From NCBI GenBank assembly GCA_003342895.1, contig PTFA01000271.1:124409-188408 (forward strand): DNA of 64,000 nt. Reading direction: 5' to 3'. Shown one piece after another: positions 23,271-34,150 of the stretch (positions within the stretch are counted from its first letter, which is position 1; every line of letters begins with the position of its first letter). The notes under the pieces are model-generated. The model was given only the letters and a program-made list of their open reading frames with translations, had not been told where the DNA came from and did not search any database. The stretch is from Casuarius casuarius (taxonomy: Eukaryota; Chordata; Aves; Casuariiformes; Casuariidae). The position numbers were made by a program, and so were the translations under genes.

Positions 23271-26200
23271 GTGGGGCAGTGGAGGTACTATGCTGTAATA
23301 TGCAAGAATAGCTTATTTGGCAGTGGGAAAAGAGGATAGAGAATCCTTTGCCACCATTTATCAGCCACTTCTCCATAAGTATCTGTTCATGCCTCTGACC
23401 ATGATGCCACACTTCTTGGCTGCTTGTTACAACCCCCCAAAAAGCTCCTTCATTCTTTCCATTATACCTGGGAGAAGAGATTACCATTAACAGCCACAGA
23501 GCTGACCTTTTCTACAACCTTCCTCAGAACTGCCCTTTGCCAAACCCTGTGGTGGCTGAGTTGGGCTGGGCTGCCCGCAAGAGAGCTGCTGCTGAGACTG
23601 CCCTGTACCATGTGTGCTGATGCTTGGACTGCTAGTTCTTGGATTGCAATAATGTGTGGCCATCCAAGTGCGTCCTAGCAGGAGTTAGTGCAGGGCAGTT
23701 GGCATGTTGTAAATTCAAGACCTTGCTTTTTGCCCTGCTGGAATTATATTCTTGTTTGTTCTTCAAAAGCACTAAAGAATCCAAAGACTAAATGAAACTT
23801 CTTATTTTTAGTGGTCTGATGTCACAGGAAAAAAAAAATCAAGCTCAAGAAAATCTCTTGTACTTGGTGTTTGTGCCTTGCTGGCTGTTACATACCTTTA
23901 ACATACCTCTGCAGGATTAGTGGCAGACTTCTTTCCAACACCTTTTCGCTTTGTCCCTAGTTTCACCTCTCAGTACAAAGCCACATACTAATGTAGTGAA
24001 TACAGTAAAAACTGCTTGAGGAGTGTAATCTCCCCCTCCCCATTCATTCTCTGTGCAGCTGCTTCCCTGGCCAGAGGGGAATGCCCTTTTCTTAGTACTT
24101 ATTGCTAAAGAAGCTGCTTGGTTCCTCAAGACTTGGAGGGGAAGTAAGAATCACGGGCAGCCAAAGAGGCTGAGCTGTCAGGACCAGCTACTCTGCTCTC
24201 AGGAACTGAAAGATCACTTTGTCTAAGAAACACAAATACCTTTTGCTTCATCACAGGCAGCTAAGAAAAGAGATCTAGAAAGGCAGGAGGAAAGACTAAC
24301 TTATTTTCTGCTGCATATAGAGGTCCCAGGAATGGAGTTTGAAGGGAAAGGGCAATGGCGAGCCTGTTCTGACTTCTGTTCTCCTGAAGACCATGAAGTT
24401 TAGCTTTGAGCATGGCTATGGTGGGTACTGGCAGGGCTGTGCTCTTTGGTGTATCCTCTGAACTGGCTGGGCACGGCCAGCACTGGTCTGTGTGTCAGAT
24501 AGCTGTGTAGTGCTAGGGCACAGCTAAAAAGCTTTGTCTTTCTGGGAATTCTGATTCTTCTACCCCAAAGTGCTGTACTTGGTGCAGTCTGCTCGAACAT
24601 CTAACCAGCAGTAGCCTATGGCCACTACCTATGATCTTAGTCCTGTTTCATCCTCTGCTGAAAGGGCTGCAACAACATGCTGGAGAATGAACAGGATTTA
24701 AATAACTTGCAGCTGGCTGTACCACCTGTCTCTGTCTAATCAGACTCTTCCTGGAATCTCCACTATATGTTTGTTTGTTTCTGTGTTTAACTGCCTCTTG
24801 GAAGAGGCCACTGTGGTATTTAGAAAACATTACAGTTAGATTGCTAGGTCTAGTCCAGCTTTGGCAAGATGAACAGATGTGCTCACCAGGTGGAGCTGAG
24901 TTCTTGTGAGGCTTTTAAACAGCCATGTCTGGCAGACCTTGGATTAAAGAAATATGGTTTGGTTGTGCAGATAGGTGATGCACACAAACCAATGAAGCTT
25001 TTTGATAAGCAGAACTTCAGGGAAGAACAACAGAGCCAGGCATTATCTTTGGCTTATAACACAGGTCACCCAAGAGAGTCTGTCTAGTGTTTAGCCGATC
25101 TGGGGACAAAGGGCAGATCAAGTCCATTTCTGGATACAGAGCTGATTGATGGAAACCAGGGTTCCCTGATCTTTGAATTACAGTCATTAGGCACATTTTG
25201 GGTCAGACAGGCATTCCCGTTCAGTGCAGGAGCTCTGTCTCTGAAGGGTGTTGTCCTTGCAGCTCTGCCTAGGTTGCCACAATTAATACTCTCACCATCT
25301 AAAAACACTGGAGCAGAAAGCAAACTGCTCTTAGGAAGTAGTATTGCCTCTTTGTGCTACAGGGCTGCTGGAAGCTTGTGCAGGTTAAAATGTCTTTAGG
25401 GATCAGGCTTCACCCAGGCAAGCTAGAATTGATAATACTCACATCAGGGATCAAGTTCCTCCTACAAGCTTGAAGAGCTGTCTCCTTAGCTTCGTCTTTC
25501 ACGTCAGGGGTGAGGGCACCCTATTGATTCTCTGTTCCTGCAGATTTGATTTTGGGGAGGATTGAGCTTGCCTTTTTCCACTCCTTCCAGTAGGTCCCTT
25601 TCTTATAGCAGTTTCTCCACTGGGTATGTAGGTGCCAATCCAGCAAAACACCTGAGTTCAAGCTTCAGGGTAAGCATGTGAATGTTTTTTGTCTTTACAG
25701 TGGCTGCTGTAGTGCTTAAGGTTTTATATGTCACTGCCTGCTGTAACACTGTAATATGATAAATAACTTCACACTAAGGGTTGGTCTTCCCCTCTGTACC
25801 ACTTGAATTAGTTTAATTAGGATTGCTTTTGCTGTTCTTTCACTTTTTACCTTTCTGTTCTCTCTCTCACTTTTAATTGGATTTCACATCCATTTTGCCT
25901 TTTTTATGCTCTCTGCCAAGAGGAGCTTACGTTCAGAACCAGTCAAGTCAAACAGCTGTCTGAATGGTGCTGGTATCGAGTAGCACTTATTTGCCTTTTG
26001 TATTTGAACAAACTCAGAGTTTCAGCTTGGATTATCACAAAGATCTGATTCCCTGAAACTGTACTACAGCTACCAATAGTAGCTGTACACACTGATTGCA
26101 ATGGCCTTGGCTTTGTAGGTTTTGTTGCATTTGGTATATTCTAACATTTTGGAAAGCATAGCATTAAAAGGAACAGATTAAACAGAGGCAGGTGGAGAAA

Positions 26201-29200
26201 GTGTTGGAGCTGGATATGGGATGGGGAACTTCCTTGTTTTCTAAGAAGTCCTTTACCTGCCTGCCCTTTACCTCAGGGAAGCTGGAACGAATGTGCACAG
26301 GCTTAGGATTTTGGAAGATGCCAAATGGTATTGAATAGCGCTCTCAGTGGGCATCTTACAGGACTGTGGGGTTTGAGTGTAGAGCTCAATCTCTAGAAAA
26401 GGCTTTTACATGGCCGGGTAAATGCCAGGAATATGGCAAAGAAACTCTCTCTTGAGATTTGGGCCTCTGCAGAGGTCAGTCTGCTGCTTTCTCTTGTAAC
26501 AGCAGACAAAGAATATGAATGTTACTTAGCTCTGATGACTACTGTAGAGTAGTGATGAGCTAATAGCTTTTTATTGTAGAAAATAGAAGTAGGCAAATAG
26601 GTAATAGGATTTTAAGATAAATAGTCCATCCTCTGCAACCATTCTAGCATGTGGCTCTTAAGAGGGCAGGCTGCCTGCTGCTGCTGCCATAGGTGATCTG
26701 CCAGTAGAAGTTTCCTGCCTTCTATTCTGTAAAGTCTTTTTGTATGTGTGTCTGTAAAGCATGTTCAATGGATGTAATTACCTTATTAATCAAACCAAGA
26801 AGGGGCTAGTGCTTAAATAGCCCCATTCAGCAGCTTATTTTCATATTCTTTTTTCACAAATGTCTTAAGCTTCTAGAATAGCTACTAGACTTCTGACACC
26901 TTCCTCCCTGCCCTCCTCTGTGGCAAACAACCCATGCAACAGAGGAGGTGACCAAGTTGTTTACTAAACTGAAAAACTGAGTCTGTGGTTGGACTTGGAG
27001 CAGGGGCTAGCTCTGAAAACACCAGGCATTTTCTGCAAGGAGAGAATCTCTGGCTTCCTTGGACTTTGAGGAATACAGGATGCTCAGTACCTCAGAGGTA
27101 AAACTTAGAGTTGAGCTGTTTGGGTCAGGTCCAACTACCATTAAAGCCAACAGAAAGACTCTAATGAGTGTTATGGTTTCTTCCAAGTGGCTACCGAATG
27201 CACTGTCTTTCTCCCAACCTAGCAAGGCAAATAACTGGGTGGGGTTTTCCAGCTGTTTTCTGGGAAGCTGCTTGCTGAGTGATCTTAGTATATTTTAATA
27301 TACTTCCATACTTTTGGGGGAGTTTTGATTTACAAATCCCAAGTTTCCTCTCATCTGGCACATTTTTCTGACTTGAAATTAGCACCCTGACAAATCAAAA
27401 ACCTTCAATCTTTAAGTTCAATGTTTTAACAAAAATTGATAAAGATCTGTCTACAAATATTTATGAAGAATAGTAGGAGCGGCAAGAGGTTGATGATACT
27501 GTGTACCAACCCCATGCTGATGTTCAAAAGGATCTTCCTCTGAGTCAATGCAATGACAATTATATTCTTTCCTAATTTTATTCCATAATTTTTTTATTAT
27601 AAGCAATTACAAAACTACTCCCTTGTTTCTGTATCTTTTTAGTGTTTTCTCCTTTAAGAATATTGTCTGATTAATATCAAAATTTGATCAGTAATTGTAT
27701 GGAATTAAACTGATTATATGCTTCCTCAAAGGTTGTGGTTTGCTTTGGTCTTTATTTTACACCCCAGCTCCTAATGCACTTATACTCTGCTTCTAGAAAT
27801 TATTTGGATGAGGCAAGGAAGTGACATCAGCTGATGTAGTAGCTTGTTATTGCTTATTTCTTTTTCATCAGAAGGCCTGTATATCATCCTTAAGGTAATA
27901 GATGACAGGTTGTGGAATATGCCTTGTATTTTACCCATACCTGTATCATTCACTAAAAGATTCTAGCCTGTTTACTCCCCCTTTCTCTCATGCCCATTCA
28001 TTCCTTTTTTTTAGTGGTGTTTAGTAGTGTCCTTTGCTGCTGCTGCAGTGTTATGGCCTATTTTCTTGGAACCTGCTGTTTCAGTTTGTGCTTATCTGAG
28101 TACAGCTCATGGTACATGGACATCTTCTGAGACTGGTGTGGAACAGAGCAATTGTATTTGCTCTGTCCTAGAGAAATTTTTTCTGCTGGCTGATGATGGC
28201 AGTTGGCTAATGATGCCTATTGGTTTTTATGAATAGATGCTACAAAGTTCAAAAGTAGGATTTTTTCAGAACTACTTGGCTTAGTTCTGGTTTCAAGAGG
28301 CATAGGGTTAAGCCCACACTGAACATGGATGCTTGTAGCTATTCCTCTGTCTTGGTCAGAACTCAATGCAGCTTCTGTTTGATTAAACCCTTAATAGCTC
28401 TTAAAGTCTCAGAGCAGGGAAAGTGCCCTTCTGTGGCTGTGAAGAGTTTTGATCTGGGTGCTGAGTCTGGCTCCTGGGCATTTTGGCAACAGGTTGAGAC
28501 ATCAGCACCTAGATCGTGTTCAAGTGAAGAACTGAAGCTGGCTTATGTCCAGTTGTGCAGAGTTCAGTACAGAAGCCAGGTCCCATTGCCCTTAAGTTAG
28601 TGCATCTGTGCCTGGGTTTGCTGCCTTCTTGGATGGTTGTGACTGGGAATTGGTACTGAGCAGGTGAAATCCCACCACTGATGACCTGCTACCTCAGCTC
28701 CCTCCTGGAAACATTTGTCCTTATGCAGAAGTGCCCCGTGTGCAGCTACATGCATGACCTTGTGGCTGGCTGGTGCCCCTGCCCTTACGAATGAAGGTTC
28801 CCTCTGGAGAAGGAGGCATGGTGCCAGTGTAACAGATGGGCAGGAGCAGCAGCAGCTGGGAGACCATGTATGATCCTCATGTGGACTTACTGTCTGCAGC
28901 AATGTCAAAATGATCACTTGGTTTTAGCATGTCTGTCCCTGCTCAGGGACACTTCTAAGCTCCTGCTGGAGACTGTGCCTAAAGGGGACAGACAGCACTG
29001 GTTATAGCAGGCAGTGAGACGTGCAATGTTAACTTTGGCTAGCACTGCCCATCAGTGGGGAAAGCAGCAGGTTCCTGGGGGCCGGAGGCCTGGGTAATAG
29101 TTCCAGCTTTGTCTGGAGTACTATGTGAGAGCAGCTGAGCTGTGCCCTTGCTGTGCCCCCTCTCAGCATCTCATCTGTCCAAGACTGAGTGCTCTAATGA

Positions 29201-31204
29201 GTAGAAACCTTACCTCTGTACAAGTCATCCCGGTCCCACTGGGGAAAGGGAGCACCTAGAGGGACTGCTGTTGTCAAAGTGAACTGGTTTGGTGGGGTGG
29301 GCAAGTCTCCAGTATGTGCATGCTGGGCAAGAGCTCTACTGATAAAACACCTGTGCAGGTGGCCCCAAAGAAGCCTTGTGTTGGCAGCCCTGCAGAAACC
29401 ACTCAGGGGTGGGGGTAACAAGAAAGGTGGGTAACCCTGCCTTTCTCAAATGGTGATTCACTTGCAATGGCAGCAGCCAAGGGCACACTGAGGTGTTGGG
29501 AGAAGGGGATCTGCACAGGATTGGCTGTGCTTTGACTGCACTACTTCCTTGCTTGTACCATGACTTCAGCTTACTCCCAGAACTTGAGCATCAGAGGAGA
29601 ACAGCTGAAAAGCTAGGCAAATGCCACAGGCAGCCCTGTTTACCTAGTACAGGAGGAGAGAGTGGGGCTTTAGAAGCTGTCCTTCCCCTCTGGCTCAAAA
29701 GATGTGGATGGGAAGGAGTCCAGGGGCAGCATGTCTGCTGCATCTCTTGAGTGCTCCAGCATTCCATTTTGCTGTGATTTGGAGAACCTGGTGCATTACT
29801 GAGCTGCTGTTAATGAATGTATCTTTATTTGATGCTTGTTTATTTGGAAAGCCACGGTAGATACAGATCTGACTTTCCTGAGGACTAGAAGAGGAACACA
29901 GCAATGTGATCAAACTCAAGCTAGTCCAGCTAGTTTGATATTTTAATGCAGGATGCACATTCTAAAGTAGAGAACAGCACAGGCAATATTGTATTCCTTT
30001 CCACTGATAAATAGCTTGAAAGGTGACCTGCGAATGGGCATGGGGCAGAAGAATCTACTGGATCTGGCCCTTTAGATTTACTTCTTTGCGTTGAGAAGAG
30101 AAGCTTTCAAGGCACTGCATCTCTATCCTGCATAGAGAAGAGTTTAAGTTGGCTATTTTAAGAACACAAGTCTTATGACCTTGTGATGGACTCATGAACT
30201 TGAAGAGAGACTGTGACATCCCAGATGTGACCCAGAAAGACTTGATAAGCTGTGACTGGAAAATGAATGTGTGGATTGGTGGGTTGGGGTTTTTTGTTTC
30301 TGACTGGCTTGAACTCTGCTCCTACCTGCTGTTACTGGAAAGGAAGAAATGCTTGAGAGTTCAAAAGCAAAAACTAACAAATGTTTCTTTGTCTTGCTCC
30401 CTGAGGGTGAGGCCTCTGAACTCCTGATTCATGTCTATCTCCATCAAGATGACTTCTAAATTGGAAAAAAAAAAAACTAAAGGAAAGCAACCTTCCTTTG
30501 CAAATAGGTGGAGCATGTCATGACTGCCTTGATATTTGTAAGGTTAAAAGGAGGGGAAGAATATTCTGGGCAGTCTCTACACTTCCAGCATCTAAACAAG
30601 GAAAATCCTTTTCTTTACTTTTCAGGACAGTGGGGAAAAAAAAATCTTTGGGAAATTCAGTCTTCATGTACTCCCATGGCAGTGGGGCTCAGCCTGATGC
30701 CTGCAGCTAGGAACTTTTCCCCCAGCTTTTCCTGTGTAGCTGAATTATTGGTGGTTGCTAGCTTTCCAGTGTGTGCACAGCTTTGAAAAAAGGCTTTTGG
30801 TTCCTTGGTCCAGTGCCTGATATTAGATACTGCCTCAAATTGTTTTTGGTAACTAGCCCAGCTGTACCTTAAAAGTTAGGGTGCTTTTTTTTGCCCTTGC
30901 TTCCTGTTGAAAGTTGTTCTTGAACTCAGATGCTAAGAACCTTAATGTCATCTCTAAGGGCTGCCTGGTTCCCAAGCTGTATTCCCTCTCCTATGCCATG
31001 CACAGTCTCTGAACAACTTCATCAGTTCTTAGTCTCTTTTCCTACCACATGGCTCTGTCAGTGGTCAATCCAGATTCACAGAAAAATGGGTAGAGAACTA
31101 GTTTCTAAAAGTCTGTTCCCTGAGCTTTGTTTTTCTGGTTGGTTTTAAACTGTAGAGTTAATTGGGTTCCAAAAGTTTTAAAAACAACCTACCTTCTCTG
31201 TTTA
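23271..31204. other. Intergenic DNA, no gene recognised
   Basis: About 8 kb without a supported gene. Frames are at most 106 residues and have no family motif. 27400-27740 is AT-rich with TAAT and ATTA cores and might hold an enhancer. An A12 run lies at 30465-30476. The tail of the L2 relic may extend somewhat past 23271. Confidence 0.6.
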
Positions 31205-31241
31205 CCCCCCCCCCCCCAAAAAAAAAAAAAAAAAAAAAAAA
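31205..31241. repeat. Compound homopolymer C13A24
   Basis: Thirteen C (31205-31217) run directly into twenty-four A (31218-31241). The A-run could be the tail of an unrecognised retroposed sequence, but no source sequence or target-site duplication was recognised next to it. Confidence 0.9.
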
Positions 31242-32164
31242 GCTGAGGAACATTTCAATGAGCATTTCAATGTATGTTTTGAGTGCATTTTTGGAACATT
31301 AGTAAGAGCTAATAGACCTTGAAAGAGCTTCCCTCTACCCTGGGAAAAGCACAGTTTAACCCTTGGAGGTGTAGTCTTGTCATTGTAGTTTGACATTGGC
31401 GGGTAAAGCCATAGCAATGGGGGCAATAGGATTCTATCAGTAAATGAAGGAAATTCAAGAAACTTGTGATTTGACTCAAAGGTCAAATCTTTATTGGAAT
31501 TTTTGAACAGGTTTCCTTTGTCAGTTCCCTATGATGTTTGACCCAAAGCTCATGTACAGTACCTGAATATTGGATCCTGAAATAAAATAAAACTCTCTTC
31601 ACAATGATTTCATAGTAAATGGTTTAAGAACTGCTTGACAAGTTCTAAGTGAGTTTTACATGGTGAGCCTTCATCCAACTGGGCTGTTTCTAGTTGATTT
31701 TCAGTAGCACCTTCTTGGACTTGTATGACATATCTAAGTTGTGTGACATGTCAGCTTGTGGGATGGGAACAGATTGGAGCAGGTATTGTTGCTGAAAGCT
31801 GCCTGGACCATGTACTAAGATGGGATCATGTGTGCAATGGTTCACTTCCCTAATCAAATTTAGGGTTGTGCTTGGGGATGGGGAGCCTGTAGGGTGTGCC
31901 TGCAGGATGGGTTACAATATCTTGGACTACAAGGAACATAAAAGCCTAGGTTACAACTGACCATGGTTTGTCAGTGTGGGGCTGCAGGTGGGAAGTGAAT
32001 ATAAACACTAGGATGTATGAAGAAAAAATAGGAGCAGAGCAAAATTGCTTCTGTATTTAAAAACTTCAGTGCAGGATCCATCTGTCCTATATGGATGCAG
32101 TTTGTAGCATGATGGATACTTTGAGCTGCTGTTTTAGTAACACAAATCATTTAAAAATAAAAGA
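31242..32164. other. Intergenic DNA, nothing recognised
   Basis: Unique-looking AT-rich sequence with no coding signal. It leads into the CR1 fragment upstream of the CpG island. Confidence 0.55.
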
Positions 32165-32648
32165 AGGCAAGGTACTTGTGAGGCTGGCATTGGGTTTTAC
32201 CCATCCCACAATGCCAAAGTTGAAAAATTAGAGATAGAACTACAGGAATGATTTCAGGTTTGGAGAAATGTCCTTACAGGGAAAAACTTAAGGAGCTCAG
32301 TCTACCTTCTTCTGGGCAAGCTACATAGAAGTGACTTGACTCCAGTATGAATATGTTTATCAGCTTCTCTCTAGCAGAGGACTGCTTATTTAGTCAAGCA
32401 GTTAGAAGCAGAACAGAATCCAGTGGCTGGATGCAAAAAGCAGGAAAACAAAAACTAGCTGTAAGGTGAATGTTTTATGAGTCAGCGTAATTAATCTTGA
32501 AACAGCACACCGAGGGAAGGCCTTAAGCTTAGTCTGGGCATCTCTTAAGAAATCCTGTCCAGCTCTGCAGGTCTTGTGGGCTCAGTCTGACTTGTATGAT
32601 AAAGGGAGGTTGGTTAGAGTGAGCTGAATGATCCCTTCTGCCCTAATC
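32165..32648 (+). mobile_element. Old CR1 LINE, 3' end of ORF2 plus 3' terminus
   Basis: The sequence follows the well-known amniote CR1 3' region in order, with gaps. AAGTTGAAAAATTAGAG and GGAATGATTTCAGGTTTGGAG (32217-32264) correspond to the K(D)IEKLE...MIRGLE segment. CTTAAGGAGCTC (near 32287) corresponds to ERLKEL, and GTGACTTGACTCCAGT to RGDLI. A TCCAGTGGCTGGATGC segment (near 32420) follows. The block ends in GAGCTGAATGATCCCTTCTGCCCTA, matching the CR1 end 'gactagatgatc...cccttctggcctta'. It is heavily diverged, so it is an ancient insertion. The 3' end lies about 350 bases upstream of the CpG island. Family assignment is from memory of consensus patterns. Confidence 0.7.
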
Positions 32649-33159
32649 AGACGGAGCGTTGTGGTTCAGTGGGTTTGTTTCAGGCCATGTGCAAAAGTGC
32701 ATGCACATATCACCTGTGGAAATCAGCCAGCGCATAGGCATCAGCCAGGACTGCATTTTGTGTTCTGCTGCACAGATGACATCTTATCTTTATGTATCCA
32801 GGGGATGGATGATTTATGTGCCAAATTCAGGCATGTGGCCATCCTTTATGACTCCGGTAATAAATAAGCGAGCATTTACATGGAAGCAGGCATTTAGTGT
32901 GTTGCATAACCCAGTGGTGTCTTCTAATCAAGAGAGCTGGCACCTCATGCCTGCTTGGAAGTGGGGTGCAGCTGGCAGGCTGTGCACCTCGCCCAGGTGA
33001 GCGGGAGGGGGAAGGCCAACTCCGGGCGCTTGGGGCCCTGCAGCACCCTGCGCTGGCACCTCTGCCCAGAGCCCGGCGCTGGAAAAATCCAGCGCGGCGC
33101 CCGCTCTTGGCGGCGGGGCTCGGGCGCGCCGCGGTGCGGTGCGGGCCGCGGAGCCGGCG

Positions 33160-33257
33160 NNNNNNNNNNNNNNNNNNNNNNNNNNNNNNNNNNNNNNNNN
33201 NNNNNNNNNNNNNNNNNNNNNNNNNNNNNNNNNNNNNNNNNNNNNNNNNNNNNNNNN
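33160..33257. other. Assembly gap (98 N)
   Basis: Ninety-eight consecutive N inside the most GC-rich part of the CpG island. True length may differ. Transcription starts or 5' UTR sequence may be missing. Confidence 0.99.
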
Positions 33258-33573
33258 GCCACTCGCCCCCGCAGCACCGCTCGGCCAGGGACAGCTCCCG
33301 CGCAGGTAAAGCCTCCCGCGGCCGCGCCCCGGCCCCTCCGCGCCGCCCTCCGCGGGCGGGCTCCGCTTCTCACGCGGCGTCCTGCGGGGCTCGGCTGCAG
33401 CTCCGAGGCTTGAGACAATCCCGTCCCTACAGGAAGAGGAGGGGGCGAGAGCCGGCGGCTCCGGTGAGCTCTCCCGGCCGGGCTCGCGGATTTTTGCCGG
33501 CGAGAGCAGCTGAGGAGGGAGCGCATCTCCCTGCAACTTCCCCGCAACTTCCCGACGCTCGCGAGGGTCTGCA

Positions 33574-33586
33574 ATGGAAGGCAAAG
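33574..33586 (+). CDS. FGF12: Candidate first coding exon of FGF12 isoform b (Met-Glu-Gly-Lys, then splice donor)
   Basis: ATG GAA GGC AAA G is followed immediately by the donor GTGGGT (33587 on). In vertebrates the FGF12 b isoform (FHF1B, 181 residues) has a tiny first coding exon giving Met-Glu-Ser-Lys plus one base, spliced to an exon starting Glu-Pro-Gln-Leu. Codon count, phase (one base left over), the last G and the donor all match. The only difference from my memory of the human peptide is Ser to Gly, one base (AGC to GGC). The start context is strong (G at -3, G at +4). It lies in a CpG island, downstream of MB21D2 and in the same orientation as in human. The product is an intracellular FGF-homologous factor that binds voltage-gated sodium channel tails. 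No later FGF12 exon is found in the remaining 30 kb, as expected for its very long intron. The frame continuing past the donor to 33765 is not a protein. A four-codon match alone would be weak; context carries the call. Confidence 0.68.
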
Positions 33587-33759
33587 GTGGGTGGCCTTTG
33601 GAAGGCGGCGGGGCACTCGGTAACAAAAGGACTGCAGTGCTCGGGCTCTGTGCGTTGTACCGGGCTGGGAGCAGCCTGGCGATGATGTGCCGTGTACATT
33701 GCAGCACCGGGAGGGAAGTGGAATTGGGCAAGGCGATTCCTTTTCAACTCCCACAGCTT

Positions 33760-34150
33760 AGCTGACAGTGGTTAATATTCAATCAGTTGCGTAGTGGAGT
33801 GTGGTGAGGATTTTGTTTATTTATTTATTGTAGGCAGATGTTAGTTGGTAATTTGTTTTCTTAATGCTAAGGATTTGCATAATAAATATGAGGTCTATCC
33901 CATGTTTTGTAGTCAGTCAGTGATGGGGAGGTTTTTAACAGATGAGAAGCATTTCATAATTAGAACGGTTTAAGAAAATCTTTTTTTCCCCCCTGAAATG
34001 AGAAGAGCAAGGCTATAGAGCTATGCCCTCATTATGCTGCATATTTAACACATCAGAACATGCTGATAGATTGGAAGAAATACAATGAGTATTGTGCTAT
34101 TGAACTGCCCACCCTAGAGAGAGGGAATCGTTAAATACTGGCTGTCTAGC
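33760..34150. promoter_or_regulatory. Candidate conserved non-coding block just downstream of the micro-exon
   Basis: AT-rich sequence directly after the CpG island. It contains TTAATATTCAATCAGTTGCG, a (TTTA)n-like stretch near 33813-33828, and several TAAT and TTTGCATAATAA cores. It has no coding frame. Judged on texture only. Confidence 0.25.

Larger units (their letters stand above)
32985..33620 (+). promoter_or_regulatory. FGF12: CpG island promoter, probably of FGF12 isoform b
   Basis: The only CpG-dense region in the window: GC-rich with frequent CpG, a GGGCGG Sp1-type box at 33354-33359, and CGCG words throughout. It is cut by an N gap (33160-33257). It lies about 31 kb downstream of MB21D2 on the same strand, the relative position expected for the distal FGF12 promoter by comparison with human. 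It ends just past the micro-exon at 33574-33586. The open frames that run through the island and the gap are not genes; they reflect GC-rich sequence. No TATA box was recognised. Confidence 0.8.

Noticed and set aside
32897..33754. Long open frames of 262-269 residues on both strands through the CpG island
   Set aside because: They run across 98 N bases, overlap each other on opposite strands, and translate to Ala/Arg/Pro/Gly-rich sequence typical of GC-rich promoter DNA.
33574..33765. 63-residue frame starting at the same ATG as the micro-exon
   Set aside because: The consensus splice donor after four codons and the FGF12-b pattern explain the ATG better; the read-through peptide has no recognised features.
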